The notes under the pieces are model-generated. The model saw only the letters and a list, made by a program, of their open reading frames with translations, was not told where the DNA came from and ran no database searches. DNA of 64,000 nucleotides from contig OY821788.1 in assembly GCA_963682175.1 (NCBI GenBank), forward strand, positions 10,496,001 through 10,560,000. The letters run 5' to 3'. This DNA is from Triglochin maritima (lineage: Eukaryota > Streptophyta > Magnoliopsida > Alismatales > Juncaginaceae). Position 1 is the first letter of the stretch. Every line of letters begins with the position of its first letter. Position numbers and translations under genes: made by a program. Shown piece by piece: positions 11,640 through 21,987 of the stretch.

Positions 11640-12191
11640 TGTAGGATCGTATGGGGCTTAGTTCTAATCACTTTTAAGCCTAATTACCTACTTGTTTAAG
11701 CAATCAAGAATATGCAGCGGAAATAAAACTAAAACAAGCAAGTAAAGCAAACCACAATGATGACACCAGATTTTTATAGAGGTTCAGCCTCCCGCCTACT
11801 TCATCTCTTGCAAGCTCTGCTCGATCTCCCTCGAGCTCCGTTCACGTCTTCACTATCAACCTCGTTCCGGGCCGAGATTAAGTCTTTTACAAAACAAGAT
11901 CCGCGAACACCCTCGTTAGCTTGACTTTCTTCTCTCACAATCCAAGAGGACCACTTCAGGCTCTCCCCGAAGTCCTTGCTTCTTTACAACAGAGAAGTTG
12001 AGTGGAACACACTCTCTAACTTGAGCACACTTAACTTTGGATGTGGAATTGATCTAAGATGTGGAGTTTAAGTTTTGAGAGTATGATTTGGGGAAAGGGA
12101 GACTTTGGGAGTTTCTCTTAGGTGTATATGACAATAGGAAGTGTAAGAGTTGTGTAATTGTGTAATGAGAACCTATTTATAAGCTCCTAAG
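11640..12191 (-). mobile_element. Copia C-type LTR fragment (C4), leftward
   Basis: This starts TGTAGGATCGT, close to the complement of the C-family LTR end, and runs leftward-oriented to AAGCTCCTAAG at 12191, where C2 begins. The segment 12009-12191 is paralogous to 34145-34327 but differs at many sites, so it is a separate copy. A minus-strand TATA box (complement of CTATTTATAAG) lies near 12172. Confidence 0.75.
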
Positions 12192-12227
12192 TGTTGGCAT
12201 TTTGGCCTTAATCTATGTTTTGATAAT
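12192..12227 (+). mobile_element. C2 Copia 5' LTR, first 36 bp
   Basis: TGTTGGC and the following bases match the C1 LTR start. The sequence is cut at 12227 by Gypsy D and resumes at 30861. The last five bases, ATAAT (12223-12227), are one copy of D's target-site duplication. Confidence 0.85.
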
Positions 12228-13094
12228 TGTTGAACGTTTTAATTTAAACCGCAAGTGCACGGCCGCGTTGAAGAGGTGGCAAATACGGGTCGTCCTCAGG
12301 GAGGTGAGCAGCCTCTCATTTGCACGAAATCAAGTGGCAAAAATATGGAGAAGAAAGATTGATTATGCTACTCTACACTAAACTATGCTAAGAAGTATGA
12401 AATGCGAATGAAAGAAACAAACAATGAAATGACAACTAAGCTAAGAACAAAGGAAGAATGCTGGAATACAGAAATGGGAAAACCCCTAAGGGGTGGAGTG
12501 AGTGCACACAAGCAAAGAGGTGGGTGTTGAACACATTCTTTAAGCACAAATAAAGGTGGTGATATCATGCATAGGAAGTGTCTAAATGTTGTGGCAAAAC
12601 CTATCAATCTATTCACCAACTTAGTTGATTAACATTTACATATGCAAGATGTTTATTTCAGAACCTAAACAAGCATGAGAGGTGTCTAATCATTTTGGCA
12701 AAACTCATCAAGTTATAAATTCTATCCTAAACAAGCAAGCATACATTCATGTTTTATCAACACATTGGAAATAAAGCATTCAATCCATTCTCGTTTGCAT
12801 GTATGTACATCTACTCCACCCCCAAAGGGGATGGAACTACTCACTAAACATTACACTAATTATTAAACTAAACAAAGAAAGCATATTAACTAAGCTAATA
12901 AAACTAATGAAATGAGATTAAGCAAAGCAAAACAAGAAACATAAAACAAACAACATAATAAAGAAAACTTGTATTAAAATGACTCACATTAAAAGTAGCA
13001 TCCTCCTACTTTAGTGTGTGCTTCAAGGTCTCACTTCTAGTAGGAAGAATAGCCACTTAAAATATGGAGTGATTACAATGGAAGGTGAAGAGTT

Positions 13095-13104
13095 CTATTT
13101 ATAG
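13095..13104 (-). promoter_or_regulatory. TATA box, D 3' LTR
   Basis: CTATAAATAG on the minus strand, about 120 bp downstream of the paired palindromes. Confidence 0.65.
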
Positions 13105-13224
13105 CCATGGAAAAAGGCAAACCGGGACAATCCCCCGATGTGGGACTAAACAGATACCAAAAATAGCCTAAACATCCTCTAATACATGTGCTGGAGAAAT
13201 TTTAACGGATTTGGGCCAAAATGG

Positions 13225-13261
13225 ACCGCCAATTAATGGTCTTGGACCGCCAATTGGCGGT
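13225..13261. repeat. Paired 16-bp palindromes, D 3' LTR
   Basis: ACCGCCAATTAATGGT (13225) and the perfect palindrome ACCGCCAATTGGCGGT (13246) start exactly 21 bp apart. Confidence 0.92.
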
Positions 13262-13631
13262 CTATATGGTTCAGATCCTGCTCATTTTTGTTATGGGCTT
13301 TTCTTGGTATATTTGCTGGTCTTGGATGCATTCACTTGGTTTGTTGGAGCTCCGACCCGAATCGAATTGCTAAAATACTCCCCATGATGGTGTGGAGTAT
13401 TATGTTTTGCTATTAGGTCCTTCTGTCTTACAATCAGGTCCTTCTCCCTTGCATCTTAGCCCCTAGATCTCACAATTCAGTCCTTTTTCCCAGCTTTTGG
13501 GTTCTTTTATGCTTCATCTCTTCAAACCTATTTATTCCTGAAAACTAAACATAAAACTCGTAACATAGCATTGTTTAGGTGAAAGATAATGGATATAAGA
13601 TACAAATATAAGCATGAAATGATGTCAATCA

Positions 13632-14199
13632 AATACCCCCACACCTAACTTTTGCTAGTCCCGAGCAAAACAAAGAAAGGAAAAAGCATACGAAAAACAA
13701 GAAATCCTAACTCACTTTCGTAGGAATCACGGTTGCACTTAGCACGTGCAACAAGCCGTTAAACCTCCTTGTCGCCAAGGAGGAGTAGTGTTGTCTCCTG
13801 AGGGTTTTCAGCGGATACACCCACAAAATCCGAACAAGATGCATTATTCAATCTAGACACTCCACTCTTTGGACATATGTTGTCGATCATTGGACGCGGT
13901 AATCCTACGGGCCGACTCCATATAGGTAATCAGTCCACACACCTAACCTAATGAACCATTCGTGAAAATTAGTTAAGGACTTAGGTGAAAGACATGGGCA
14001 ACCTTAACTTCTGAATGTGATACAGTGTGTAAAGTCCATTTTGGTTCTTATTTGACTCTTTTTTTTTCTTTTTCCTTTTTCTTTAGAGCAGTTTATTGGT
14101 TGGTGTTTGATTCTCCCAGGGTCAGGTTTCGTGCATCATTGCCTATGAGGACTTACACTATCACGTACACCTTCCCTCAAATCTCCACATAGGGCGATC
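13632..14199 (-). other. Gypsy D 3' untranslated region with polypurine tract
   Basis: Next to the 3' LTR the minus strand reads AGGTGTGGGGGTATT (13632-13648), the polypurine tract. The block at about 13660-13800 (GCTCGGGACTAGCAAAA and TGCAACCGTGATTCCTACG on the minus strand) is nearly identical to element B at 22905-23015. It is otherwise non-coding. Confidence 0.75.
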
Positions 14200-14592
14200 C
14201 CTACTGATGCATTGCATCATATGTCTTTCATTTAGATTATTTTTATATAAATAAATGCTACTAAGGTATTGTTTTGAGCAACTGTGAAGAATTCAGGAGT
14301 TACAATGCAATTTACCAATATTCGAGCTAAAACGCTTGCAATGGACTCAGATGGATCACAAAGACCAATTAGCTAGAGATTCAAGCTCAAGTTGAAGTAC
14401 AATTGATTGCATAAGAAGCCAGGGACCTGATCGCAACTTAGAAGGACTAAAAAGTTATTTTGGAGAGGTATTCAAGAAGAAATTAAATTCGGATCTCCAA
14501 AGATATGCAATGATTGATTCAGACGCATGGAGGCCAGTTAGAACATACCAAAAACACACCACAAAAAGCCCAAAACGATCTGGACCATCCAT

Positions 14593-14640
14593 GCGGCGAT
14601 TCCGCCGCATCTGACGATCATTGTGCGGAGGAAACGCCGC
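14593..14640. repeat. Paired GC palindromes, B 5' LTR
   Basis: GCGGCGATTCCGCCGC (14593) and GCGGAGGAAACGCCGC (14625) start 32 bp apart, about three helical turns. Confidence 0.85.
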
Positions 14641-14728
14641 TCGGGTTACGATCCATGCCTCTGAATTTCAACCACTCGTGTAATACCACGTGTCCTTTCG
14701 TATTCACACCTAGGGTTTCTTGTATCGG

Positions 14729-14738
14729 CTATAAATAG
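14729..14738 (+). promoter_or_regulatory. TATA box, B 5' LTR
   Basis: CTATAAATAG, about 90 bp downstream of the palindromes. Confidence 0.7.
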
Positions 14739-15470
14739 CCACAAAATTGTGTTGTGAGGGGAACTTTTTGTATTACATTCTAAAGCAATAAAATTCTGCC
14801 CTTTTAATTCTACATTATCTTTGTCTTTTGTAAGCTTAGTTTTAGATTAATGTTTCATGTTCTTAATTCCAGTAGAGTAATTTAGTTGTTCTTTATTTTT
14901 CTCTTAGAATAATTTGTTGCGTGCTTAGAATAATTGATTTTATTTTCGTAGATCGTAGTTTAGTATAATATTTCCCTTTCCTTTCCGTATTCTCTCGATG
15001 ATCTCCATGACCCCTTCTCCTCATTTTCTCCCCATGGGTTTCTAAAACCCTCCAAAGGGTGGGGGTGACAGATTTAGGGTTAGAGAAGAGAGATCGTTTT
15101 TATTTTAATTTCTTGTTAGTGTTTTGATCATATGAGTTTTTGTTAAATAAATTATCATATGATGCTTAATATCTCACTTGATTTATAATAATTTTTGTGA
15201 CCTCTAATCTAACTCGAAGATTCATAACTCTCACCCGCTGGACTCTCATCCATAGTTGTTTCTTCTTAGTTTTTGTTTTTGTTGATTCTTGCTTTAGAAA
15301 AATTAAAACAAATCCAAAAATCTCAAATCAACCCTATTTCTCTTTTTCTCTCCTTAAGCAAAAAAATCACAAAAATAAGAATCTCTCCCTCCTTGTGTTC
15401 GACTCGTACTTGCCGCGTCTTCATCGACGCCGTGCACTTGCGGTATAAATAAAAAATCTCAACAAGTTTT

Positions 15471-15489
15471 TGGCGCCGTTGCCGGGGAG
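15471..15489 (+). promoter_or_regulatory. Primer-binding site (tRNA-Asp type), element B
   Basis: TGGCGCCGTTGCCGGGGA follows the LTR end after six bases. It is the primer site typical of Athila and Tat Gypsy elements. Confidence 0.9.
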
Positions 15490-15632
15490 GCGACGAGAAT
15501 TTCAAGTTCTTTTTTTGTGATTTTTGTTTATTTTGTTTGGATCTTGGTTTTTCGCGATCTAACATTTTCGTTGTGCTTTTCAGGAAGTATTAGAAACGAC
15601 GTAAAAATCCGGACACAATCCAAGGTGACCAA

Positions 15633-15679
15633 GCGGCGAAATCGCCGCACCAGCGTGTAGTTTGCGGCGGAAACGCCTC
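15633..15679. repeat. Second pair of GC palindromes, B leader
   Basis: GCGGCGAAATCGCCGC (15633) and GCGGCGGAAACGCCTC (15664) repeat the LTR motif in the leader, 31 bp apart. Confidence 0.8.
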
Positions 15680-16168
15680 ACGGGTTGGACTTCTCGGCGT
15701 GAAAGTTTTCTGAGACATGAGTCATCTCTGGGTGGACGCGTAGAGCAGCTGGGAAGTTTCGAGAGCGGGCGGCGAACCCGACTGAGCGTACGTAGTATTC
15801 TATCACCATGGTGTTTCCCGAGAAGAACTTCTACCCGTTTGCTTGTTAGTGATCAAAACGGCACCCACTTTTACGACGAAATCATAGCACGGAGTTGGAG
15901 CTACTTGGTTCATAACAACAATGATGTGTACTGCCCCAACTTAGTGGAGGAGTTCTATAGCAGTATCACTAACATAGACCTGGACAGTGGGTTCATTTTA
16001 CTGAATTGGAGAAACAAAGTCTGGGCGATTGACCTCCACATCATCTCCAACTTGACTGACATACCACAAGAGGCCTCCACTTTGCCATCCGAGGAACTCA
16101 GTTTCTATCGGTCACTCATGGGACCAGATTGTGTGCTGAGTCGTGATTGGGGTATCAAGGCAACATCC
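15662..16168 (+). pseudogene. Element B ORF, 5' part (Athila ORF1-like)
   Basis: The open frame runs from at least 15662 to the C1 insertion at 16169. The recognisable portion is VHNNNDVYCPNLVEEFYSSI followed by a segment with WAIDLHIISNLTDIPQEAST, resembling the Athila ORF1 / putative plant transposon protein family found next to gag in Athila elements; its biochemical role is not established. No ATG opens this frame at the left end. An ATG at 15808 (MVFPEKNFYPFAC) is in another frame and soon stops, so the N-terminus may be frameshifted. The C-terminal half continues in the same frame at 21472, after C1. Confidence 0.65.
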
Positions 16169-16536
16169 TGTTGGCTTTTTGGCCTTAATCTTATATTTTG
16201 ATGATTTAATCAACCTAATCTTAATTAGAGTAGCACACACTATGCATTGCATATATATTTTATTGTGCTAACCTCTACAGGTGATCAAGACTCAAGAAAA
16301 ATGGAAATGAAGTCAAGACATGTAATTAAAGCTATATCGAAGACATGTAATAATGATTTCTTTTGAGTCTTAGAAACAAAGTGTAATTGAGCATACTTGA
16401 GCTAAAATCAACTTAATCACACACTAGGTTCCTTATAGAAGTCACACACGAAATTTCACATAATTTGGACTTCAATAGATCACCCAAACTTAGACCGGAA
16501 AACACCAAACCTGAACTGTAAAAGTCTGCCCACATT

Positions 16537-17028
16537 CGGTCGACCACAACATGTCGTTCGGTCGACCGAATGATCAAATCTCTTGTTTGTGTTTTCACTT
16601 CCCTTTTTCGGTCGACCGTGTTTTACCTTTCGGTCGACCGTCCGATCATATTTTCCCAACCGTTACTTTTGTCGTATATACCCAACGGTCGTATTCGTAT
16701 TAAACCAAAAATACCCCAAATACATTTCATGTATCGGTCGACCGAAGACCACAATCGGTCGACCGTTGGTTCATCTCTTGACAAACCCAAAGTGCTTGTC
16801 CTTAATCGGTCGACCGCCAAACCTGTTTCGGTCGACCGTTCACACATTTGTTTGTCAACCCCAAAGTGCCTGGTCGAAATCGGTCGACCGAACCCTATCT
16901 TGTGTTCGACTGATGACTTAAGTGAACCTAAGTCGTAGAGTTGGGCGGTCGACCGTTGCTTAACCAGTCAACCGAACTGAGTGTAAAACTGCCAAACGGT
17001 CGACCGTTCTGCCCGATCCGGTCGACCG
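16537..17028. repeat. Seven phased palindrome pairs, C1 5' LTR
   Basis: CGGTCGACCG or close variants start at 16537/16559, 16609/16631, 16735/16756, 16807/16829, 16881/16903, 16946/16965 and 16997/17019. Within-pair spacings are 22, 22, 21, 22, 22, 19, 22. Ten copies are perfect 10-mers; degenerate members include 16537, 16903 and 16965. Confidence 0.93.
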
Positions 17029-17123
17029 AATTCAGCCAGAATTGGGTCCTGTCTTTTCTGTTTTGTGTAATCACACATCAACTCATACCCAATCAATCCC
17101 AACGACTATATTCTCTCTAATGC

Positions 17124-17132
17124 CTATATAAC
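17124..17132 (+). promoter_or_regulatory. TATA box, C1 5' LTR
   Basis: CTATATAAC, about 95 bp downstream of the last palindrome. Confidence 0.6.
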
Positions 17133-17680
17133 GAGTTGTAAAACACATTTTAACACAACTCTCCCACTACAAACTTGTCCTAAACATTAGAGAGAATCCC
17201 AAAACACTCAAAGCTTCAAACCTTCCACACTTAGTGATCAATTCCTTAATCCTACTCAAGTGTGTTCAAGATTTAGAGAGTGTTGCTCCACTCAAGTTCT
17301 CATTTGTTGTCAAAAGAGTAAAGGCTCCGGTGAAAGCCCGAAGCATCCTTCTCGGATTGTGAGAAGAGGATTCCAAGCTCGACGAGGGTTGTTCGCGAGT
17401 TTGACGGTTGTAAAGGCGTTCTCTCCCGGCCCGGAACGGGGAGTGGTTAGTGAAGTCATGAGCGGAGCTCGGTGATCCGAGCAGAGCTTGCAAGAGAGGA
17501 CTAGGACCCGGGTGGGGTGCCGAACCTCTATAAAAACGCCGAGTCGATTTGTGGTTTGCATATTCCTACACTTGCTTGTTTTAGTTTAAATCCCGCTGCG
17601 TTTCTTTGATCGAATAAACAAGTAGGTAATTAGGTGATTAGCATTAATTGTGGACCCATAAACCCACACGATCCAACATT

Positions 17681-17692
17681 TGGTATCAGAGT
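17681..17692 (+). promoter_or_regulatory. Primer-binding site (tRNA-Met), C1
   Basis: TGGTATCAGAGT starts three bases after the LTR; the last base differs from the consensus TGGTATCAGAGC still present in C2. Confidence 0.88.
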
Positions 17693-17732
17693 CTTGTTAG
17701 CTAAATTCTCATACTTAATCGTATTATTTAGC

Positions 17733-18584
17733 ATGGCTTTTACATCATCTAATCACATAGAAGGTTTATGCACAACTCGACCTCCTTTGCTTAATGGGTC
17801 TAATTATGATTATTGGGAGAATAGGATGAAGATTTTCCTAATTTCTAATGACCTTAAGTATTGGATGTTTCTCCAAAATCCATACACACCCCCAAAAGAA
17901 GATGAATTAGATTCACTTACAAGACCGAAAATGAAAGAAATCGAAATGAATTCGAAAATTATGAGCATCTTGTATTGTGGCCTTAATGAGGGTGAATATA
18001 ATAGGATTAGGGGATGTGAAAGTGCACATGATATATGGCATAGACTACAAATGCACCATGAGGGGGATAGTAAAACTAAGGAAACCCGCATTAGTCTCCT
18101 CATGCATAAATATGAGATTTTTTCTATGCAAATCGGTCAGAACATAAGCGAAATGAACACTCGCTTCACCGATATCACTAACTCTCTTTTGGTTCTTGGA
18201 AGAAAAATCAATTAAGGAGAGATGACAAGGAAGTTCCTCCGGTCACTTAGCATCGATTGGGAAGATAAAGTCGTCGCAATTGAAGAGGCGCATGATCTTT
18301 CAAAATTAAAGATGGAGGAGCTCATTGGAAACTTGATGGCTTATGAACTTCAAATCAACCATCGGAAGGAGAAGGAAGCCACCAAGAAGAAATCCACCTT
18401 GGCATTACATGCAAATTTAGATGAACCAAGGAGGAGTGTAGAAGATGAGGACATTGAAGTCCTAGCAAAAGACTTCTTCAAATACCTCAAGAAGGATAAA
18501 GAAGAAAAGAACGAAAGAAGAGGTAGAAGGAGTGAAAAGAGAGAAAAGAAGGAGAAGGAAGAGAGTGGAAATGAGAGAAAATAG
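17733..18584 (+). pseudogene. C1 Copia Gag, one nonsense codon
   Basis: This is a Copia-type Gag of the UBN2 family. It starts MAFTSSNHIEGLCTTRPPLL at ATG 17733. The core includes LNGSNYDYWENRMKIFLIS, CESAHDIWHRLQMHHEGDSK, and MHKYEIFSMQIGQNISEMNT followed by RFTDITNSLLVLG. TAA at 18213-18215 interrupts the frame (GRKIN stop GEMTRKF). The paralogue C2 has GAA at this site, so it is a single G-to-T nonsense change. The same frame then runs to 18584 through LKMEELIGNLMAYELQINHR and a Lys/Glu-rich tail. An N-terminal capsid-like domain with no nucleocapsid is the whole of the identifiable protein. Confidence 0.85.
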
Positions 18585-19383
18585 AAGGAGAAGAAAAATG
18601 AGAGGAGGGAGAGAAGAAGAGAAAAGGAGAAGAGTAAGAGAAAAGAAAAGAAGTTGGAAGCTCACAAGGCTACATGAGACGATTCATCGTCTTCATCGTC
18701 ATCCAAATCAACCACACCTTCATCAACAAAAGAATATGCACACATGTGCTACATGGCAATTCAAGATGAAGGAAGTGAGGTAGAATCTAACTCTTGCTCT
18801 AATAATTCATGCTCAACTAAGTCTTATCATAGTGATAGCTCAAACTCTAGTGCAAAGAATGAAAATTATACACATGATAAGCTTCAAAATGCTTTCCATG
18901 ACTTAGTTAAACAATATGAGATCATTTGTGATAAAAATAAAAATGCTAGAAAGCTAATCAAAGATCTCCAAAGCAAAATTGAAACATGCGTGAATGAGAA
19001 AAATGAGGTGGTTGCTAAACTAGAAAATTATGCATCAAATTTTGATAAATAAAAAAGCAACACCTAGAGATTGTGAACAATTAGATCTTCAAGCTTGGAA
19101 TGTGCAATTAAGAAAAGATCTAGAAAAAATCACACATGGAACTAAGATGCTTAACATGTTATTAGGTAGTCAAAGGCAATCTTTGCAAAAACATGGTTTA
19201 GGATACAATGCAAAATTGAAAAACCATGTATCTCACACTACTCTAAATGGAAAGCACTTAGTTGTAAACCATAGTTCCTCAAGTGTGTGGGCTCCCAAAA
19301 CCAAAATGGTTTGGGTTCCCAAAGCTAACATTCAAGGACCCAAAGTTGTTTGGGTACCTAAATCTACTCTTGTAGGAGCTTGA
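18585..19383 (+). pseudogene. C1 Gag C-terminal helical region, broken
   Basis: This is the continuation of Gag after a very A/G-rich tract where the frame slips. One frame reads LEAHKAT, TGA (18675-18677), then DDSSSSSSSKS and EYAHMCYMAIQDEGSEVES. C2 has TGG at the same codon. A Ser-rich linker is followed by a coiled-coil-like segment (DLVKQYEIICDKNKNARKLI, then DLQSKIETCVNEKNEVVAKL). After another frame change near 19045 comes NVQLRKDLEKITHGTKMLNM, LLGSQRQSLQKHGLGYN and three KMVWVPK/VVWVPK repeats ending at TGA 19381. This tail is typical of the Gag-to-protease linker of some large plant Copia elements, but protease does not follow. Confidence 0.75.
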
Positions 19384-19999
19384 GGAGGAGATTGGTGGTG
19401 ACCGGGTGAGCTCAAGAATCAAATTCAAATCCGGTTGCATCACAAAATGAGATTGGAGCTAAATTCGAATTCAACATTGGTATAAAATTCCTATCTATAC
19501 AATTCATGTTAAATTAGCTCTAATCTAGTTTCATATGCTTAATTGACATATCATATAATTTAATTCATTGCAAATCATATACCCTATTCATTGCAAATCA
19601 CTTATCACATCCATTGATTTTAAATGTCATTTTTTAAATGGATGTTAGAATAAGGCTTAAGTAGAAACTTAATTGAACTTAAAATTTCATCATACTCATT
19701 GTTTCAATTTAGCCTTATTGATAGGGGGAGCTTAAATGTTATATCTTTTATTAGAGTAATGAAGTGCAAAATTTAGGGGGAGCAACTTCATTACGATGAC
19801 ATCCTTTTGACTTATATAATTATCAATGTTTTTGATGGATGTCAAAGGGGGAGAGATAATTAAGGGGGTAACTTGAAAAACTTGATAAAATTTGAACAAA
19901 AATTATGCACATCCATAGGGGGAGCATTTATATGCATAGTTTACATATACAAATTTCAAGCATTAAGATATCGGTTGCCATCATCAAAAAGGGGGAGAT
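19384..19999 (+). other. C1 3' untranslated region and polypurine tract
   Basis: Non-coding, with several GGGGGAG runs (for example near 19724, 19777 and 19849) and the polypurine tract just before the 3' LTR. No protease or pol remnant is visible. Confidence 0.8.
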
Positions 20000-21466
20000 T
20001 GTTGGCTTTTTGGCCTTAATCTTATGTTTTGATGATTTAATCAACCTAATCTTAATTAGAGTAGCACACACTATGCATTGCATATATATTGTATTGTGCT
20101 AACCTCTATAGGTGATCAAGACTCAAGAAAGATGGAAATGAAGTCAAGACATGTAATTAAAGCTATATCAAAGACATGTAGTATTGATTTCTTTTGAGTC
20201 TTAGGAGCAAAGTGTAATTGAGCATACTTGAGCTAAAATCAACTTAATCACACACTAGGTTCCTTATAGAAGTCACACACGAAATTTCACATAATTTAGA
20301 CTTCAATAGATCACCATAACTTAGACCGGAAAACACCAAACCTGAACTGTAAAAGTCTGCCCACATTCGGTCGACCGAATGATCAAATCTCTTGTTTGTG
20401 TTTTCACTGCCCTTTTTCGGTCGATCGTGTTTTACCTTTCGGTCGACCGTCCGATCATATTTTCCCGACCGTTACTTTTGTCGTATATACCCAACGGTCG
20501 TATTCGTATTAAACCAAAAATACCCCAAATACATTTCATGTATCGGTCGACCGAGGACCACGATCGGTCGACCGTTGGTTCATCTCTTGACAAACCCAAA
20601 GTGCCTGTCCTTAATCGGTCGACCACCAAACCTGTTTCGGTCGACCGGTCACACATTTGTTTGTCAACCCCAAAGTTCCTGGTCGAAATCGGTCGACCGA
20701 ACCCTATCTTGTGTTCGAGCGATGACTTAAGTGAACCTAAGTCGTAGAGTTGGGCGGTCTACCGTTGCTTTTAACGGTCGACCGAACTGAGTGTAAAACT
20801 GCCAAACGGTCGACCGAATTCAGCCAAAATTGGGTCCTGTCTTTTCTGTTTTGTGTAATCACACATCAACTCATACCCAATCAATCCCAACGACTCTATT
20901 CTCTCTAATGCCTATATAAGGAGTTGTAAAACACATTTTAACACAACTCTCCCACTACAAACTTGTCCCAAACATTAGAGAGAATCCCAAAACACTCAAA
21001 GCTTCAAACCTTCCACACTTAGTGATCAATTCCTTAATCCTACTCAAGTGTGTTCAAGATTTAGAGAGTGTTGCTCCACTCAAGTTCTCATTTGTTGTCA
21101 AAAGTGTAAAGGCTCCGGTGAAAGCCCGAAGCATCCTTCTCGGATTGTGAGAAGAGGATTCCAAGCTCGGCGAGGGTTGTTCGCGAGTTTGACGGTTGTA
21201 AAGGCGTTCTCTCCCGGCCCGGAACGGGGAGTGGTTAATGAAGTCGTGAGCGGAGCTCGGTGATCCGAGCGGAGCTTGCAAGAGAGGACTAGGACCCGGG
21301 TGGGGTGCCGAACCTCTATAAAAACGCCGAGTCGATTTGTGGTTTGCATATTCCTACACTTGCTTGTTTTAGTTTAAATCCCGCTGCATTTCTTTGATCG
21401 AATAAACAAGTAGGTAATTAGGTGATTAGCATTAATTGTGGACCCATAAACCCACACGATCCAACA
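20000..21466 (+). mobile_element. C1 3' LTR
   Basis: Ends CCAACA followed by the CATCC duplication. It is 43 bp shorter than the 5' LTR. By eye the difference is the loss of one 22-bp palindrome unit in pair 1 and one in pair 7, with one extra base in pair 6. TATA box CTATATAAG lies at 20912-20920. Confidence 0.93.
20368..20816. repeat. Palindrome array, C1 3' LTR (two units lost)
   Basis: Single palindromes are left at 20368 and 20807 where the 5' LTR has pairs; the other pairs are kept, and pair 6 (20755/20775) is spaced 20 bp. Confidence 0.88.
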
Positions 21467-21471
21467 CATCC

Positions 21472-21987
21472 ATGTACCGGAAAGTCTTTACAGCATGTAG
21501 GTGGGCATGCCAAAACGTCACGAGTAATACCCACAACACTTCTTTTCGCACCGTTGAGATGGGCATCGTTCACTCCCTGATGACCCGTGATCGCACTTAC
21601 TGTATGTGCCGACGGCTTCTGACCACCATTGGAGAAGGCCACCAACGCAACTCCCAACCTCCGCCATGCCTTGTCACCACTATCTGCAAGCACTTCATGG
21701 CCTATGAGTCTTTCTGGGTATACGAAGCCGACATGCTCCCTTGTACGGTGGAACGAGAGACATCCTCCTACCGTGGCACTATAGCGGACCTGTGGACACC
21801 TCCAGAAATGGAGGATGCTGTGCAATCAAGTGAGTCATTTGAAGACTCCACAACATTCTGGGCTCAGTCAACCCAAGAAAACTCTGACGAGCATAGGTCC
21901 CGAATGTGGGGCGGGATGAAGCGCCTCAATAGCAAACTGAACAAAGCACTCTCCGACCGTGGAGAGTCGTCATCCCGAAGGCAGTAA
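21472..21987 (+). pseudogene. Element B ORF, 3' part
   Basis: This is the continuation of the ORF interrupted by C1. Counting one copy of the CATCC duplication, position 16168 joins 21472 in frame. It reads MYRKVFTACRWACQNVTSNT at the start and contains VHSLMTRDRTYCMCRRLL, a Trp/Tyr-rich middle and an Arg/Ser-rich end (RLNSKLNKALSDRGESSSRR) closing with TAA at 21985. The two parts together make about 340 codons without an internal stop, so B still had an open ORF when C1 landed. I cannot assign a biochemical function. Confidence 0.65.

Larger units (their letters stand above)
12228..13631 (-). mobile_element. Gypsy D 3' LTR
   Basis: This 1.4-kb LTR reads TGTTGAACG...GTCAATCA on the plus strand. 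By eye it is nearly identical to 29448-30855; among the few differences is an AA/A change near 12596. The TATA box is at 13095-13104 and paired palindromes lie at 13225 and 13246. Confidence 0.92.
14205..15464 (+). mobile_element. Element B 5' LTR
   Basis: A 1260-bp LTR running from TGATGCATTGCATC to CTCAACA. It contains paired GC-rich palindromes at 14593 and 14625 and the TATA box at 14729. By eye it differs from the 3' LTR at roughly 1-2 percent of sites. Confidence 0.93.
16169..17678 (+). mobile_element. C1 5' LTR
   Basis: The LTR has seven pairs of CGGTCGACCG-type palindromes (16537-17028), a TATA box at 17124 and the terminal CCAACA. It aligns with the C2 LTR over its length (1510 against 1509 bp). 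Confidence 0.93.
16169..21466 (+). mobile_element. Copia element C1, complete, gag-only
   Basis: LTRs at 16169-17678 (1510 bp) and 20000-21466 (1467 bp) start TGTTGG and end CCAACA. CATCC is duplicated at 16164-16168 and 21467-21471. The primer site is at 17681 and the polypurine tract AAAAAGGGGGAGA precedes 20000. The 2.3-kb interior encodes only a Gag-like protein with a long helical C-terminal part. There is no zinc knuckle, protease, integrase or reverse transcriptase, so it is non-autonomous. It is the innermost and probably youngest insertion of the nest. Confidence 0.94.

Noticed and set aside
16570..16938. Overlapping 110-122-codon frames in the C LTRs (also 20379-20747 and 31204-31800)
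   Set aside because: They lie wholly in the LTR palindrome arrays; the repeated RSTVDR/SVDR/GRPN residues are just CGGTCGACCG translated. They are open because the motif lacks stops.
16537..17028. CRISPR-like array
   Set aside because: The palindromes are 10 bp, paired and in LTRs of a plant genome; spacers are not of constant length and there are no cas genes.
17260..17561. Short frames on both strands near the LTR 3' end (also 21048-21349)
   Set aside because: They are conserved only because the LTRs are copies; there is no codon bias and no start context.
18462..18665. Phe/Leu/Ser-rich minus-strand frame (also 33112-33306)
   Set aside because: Antisense of the A/G-rich Gag tail; low-complexity artefact.
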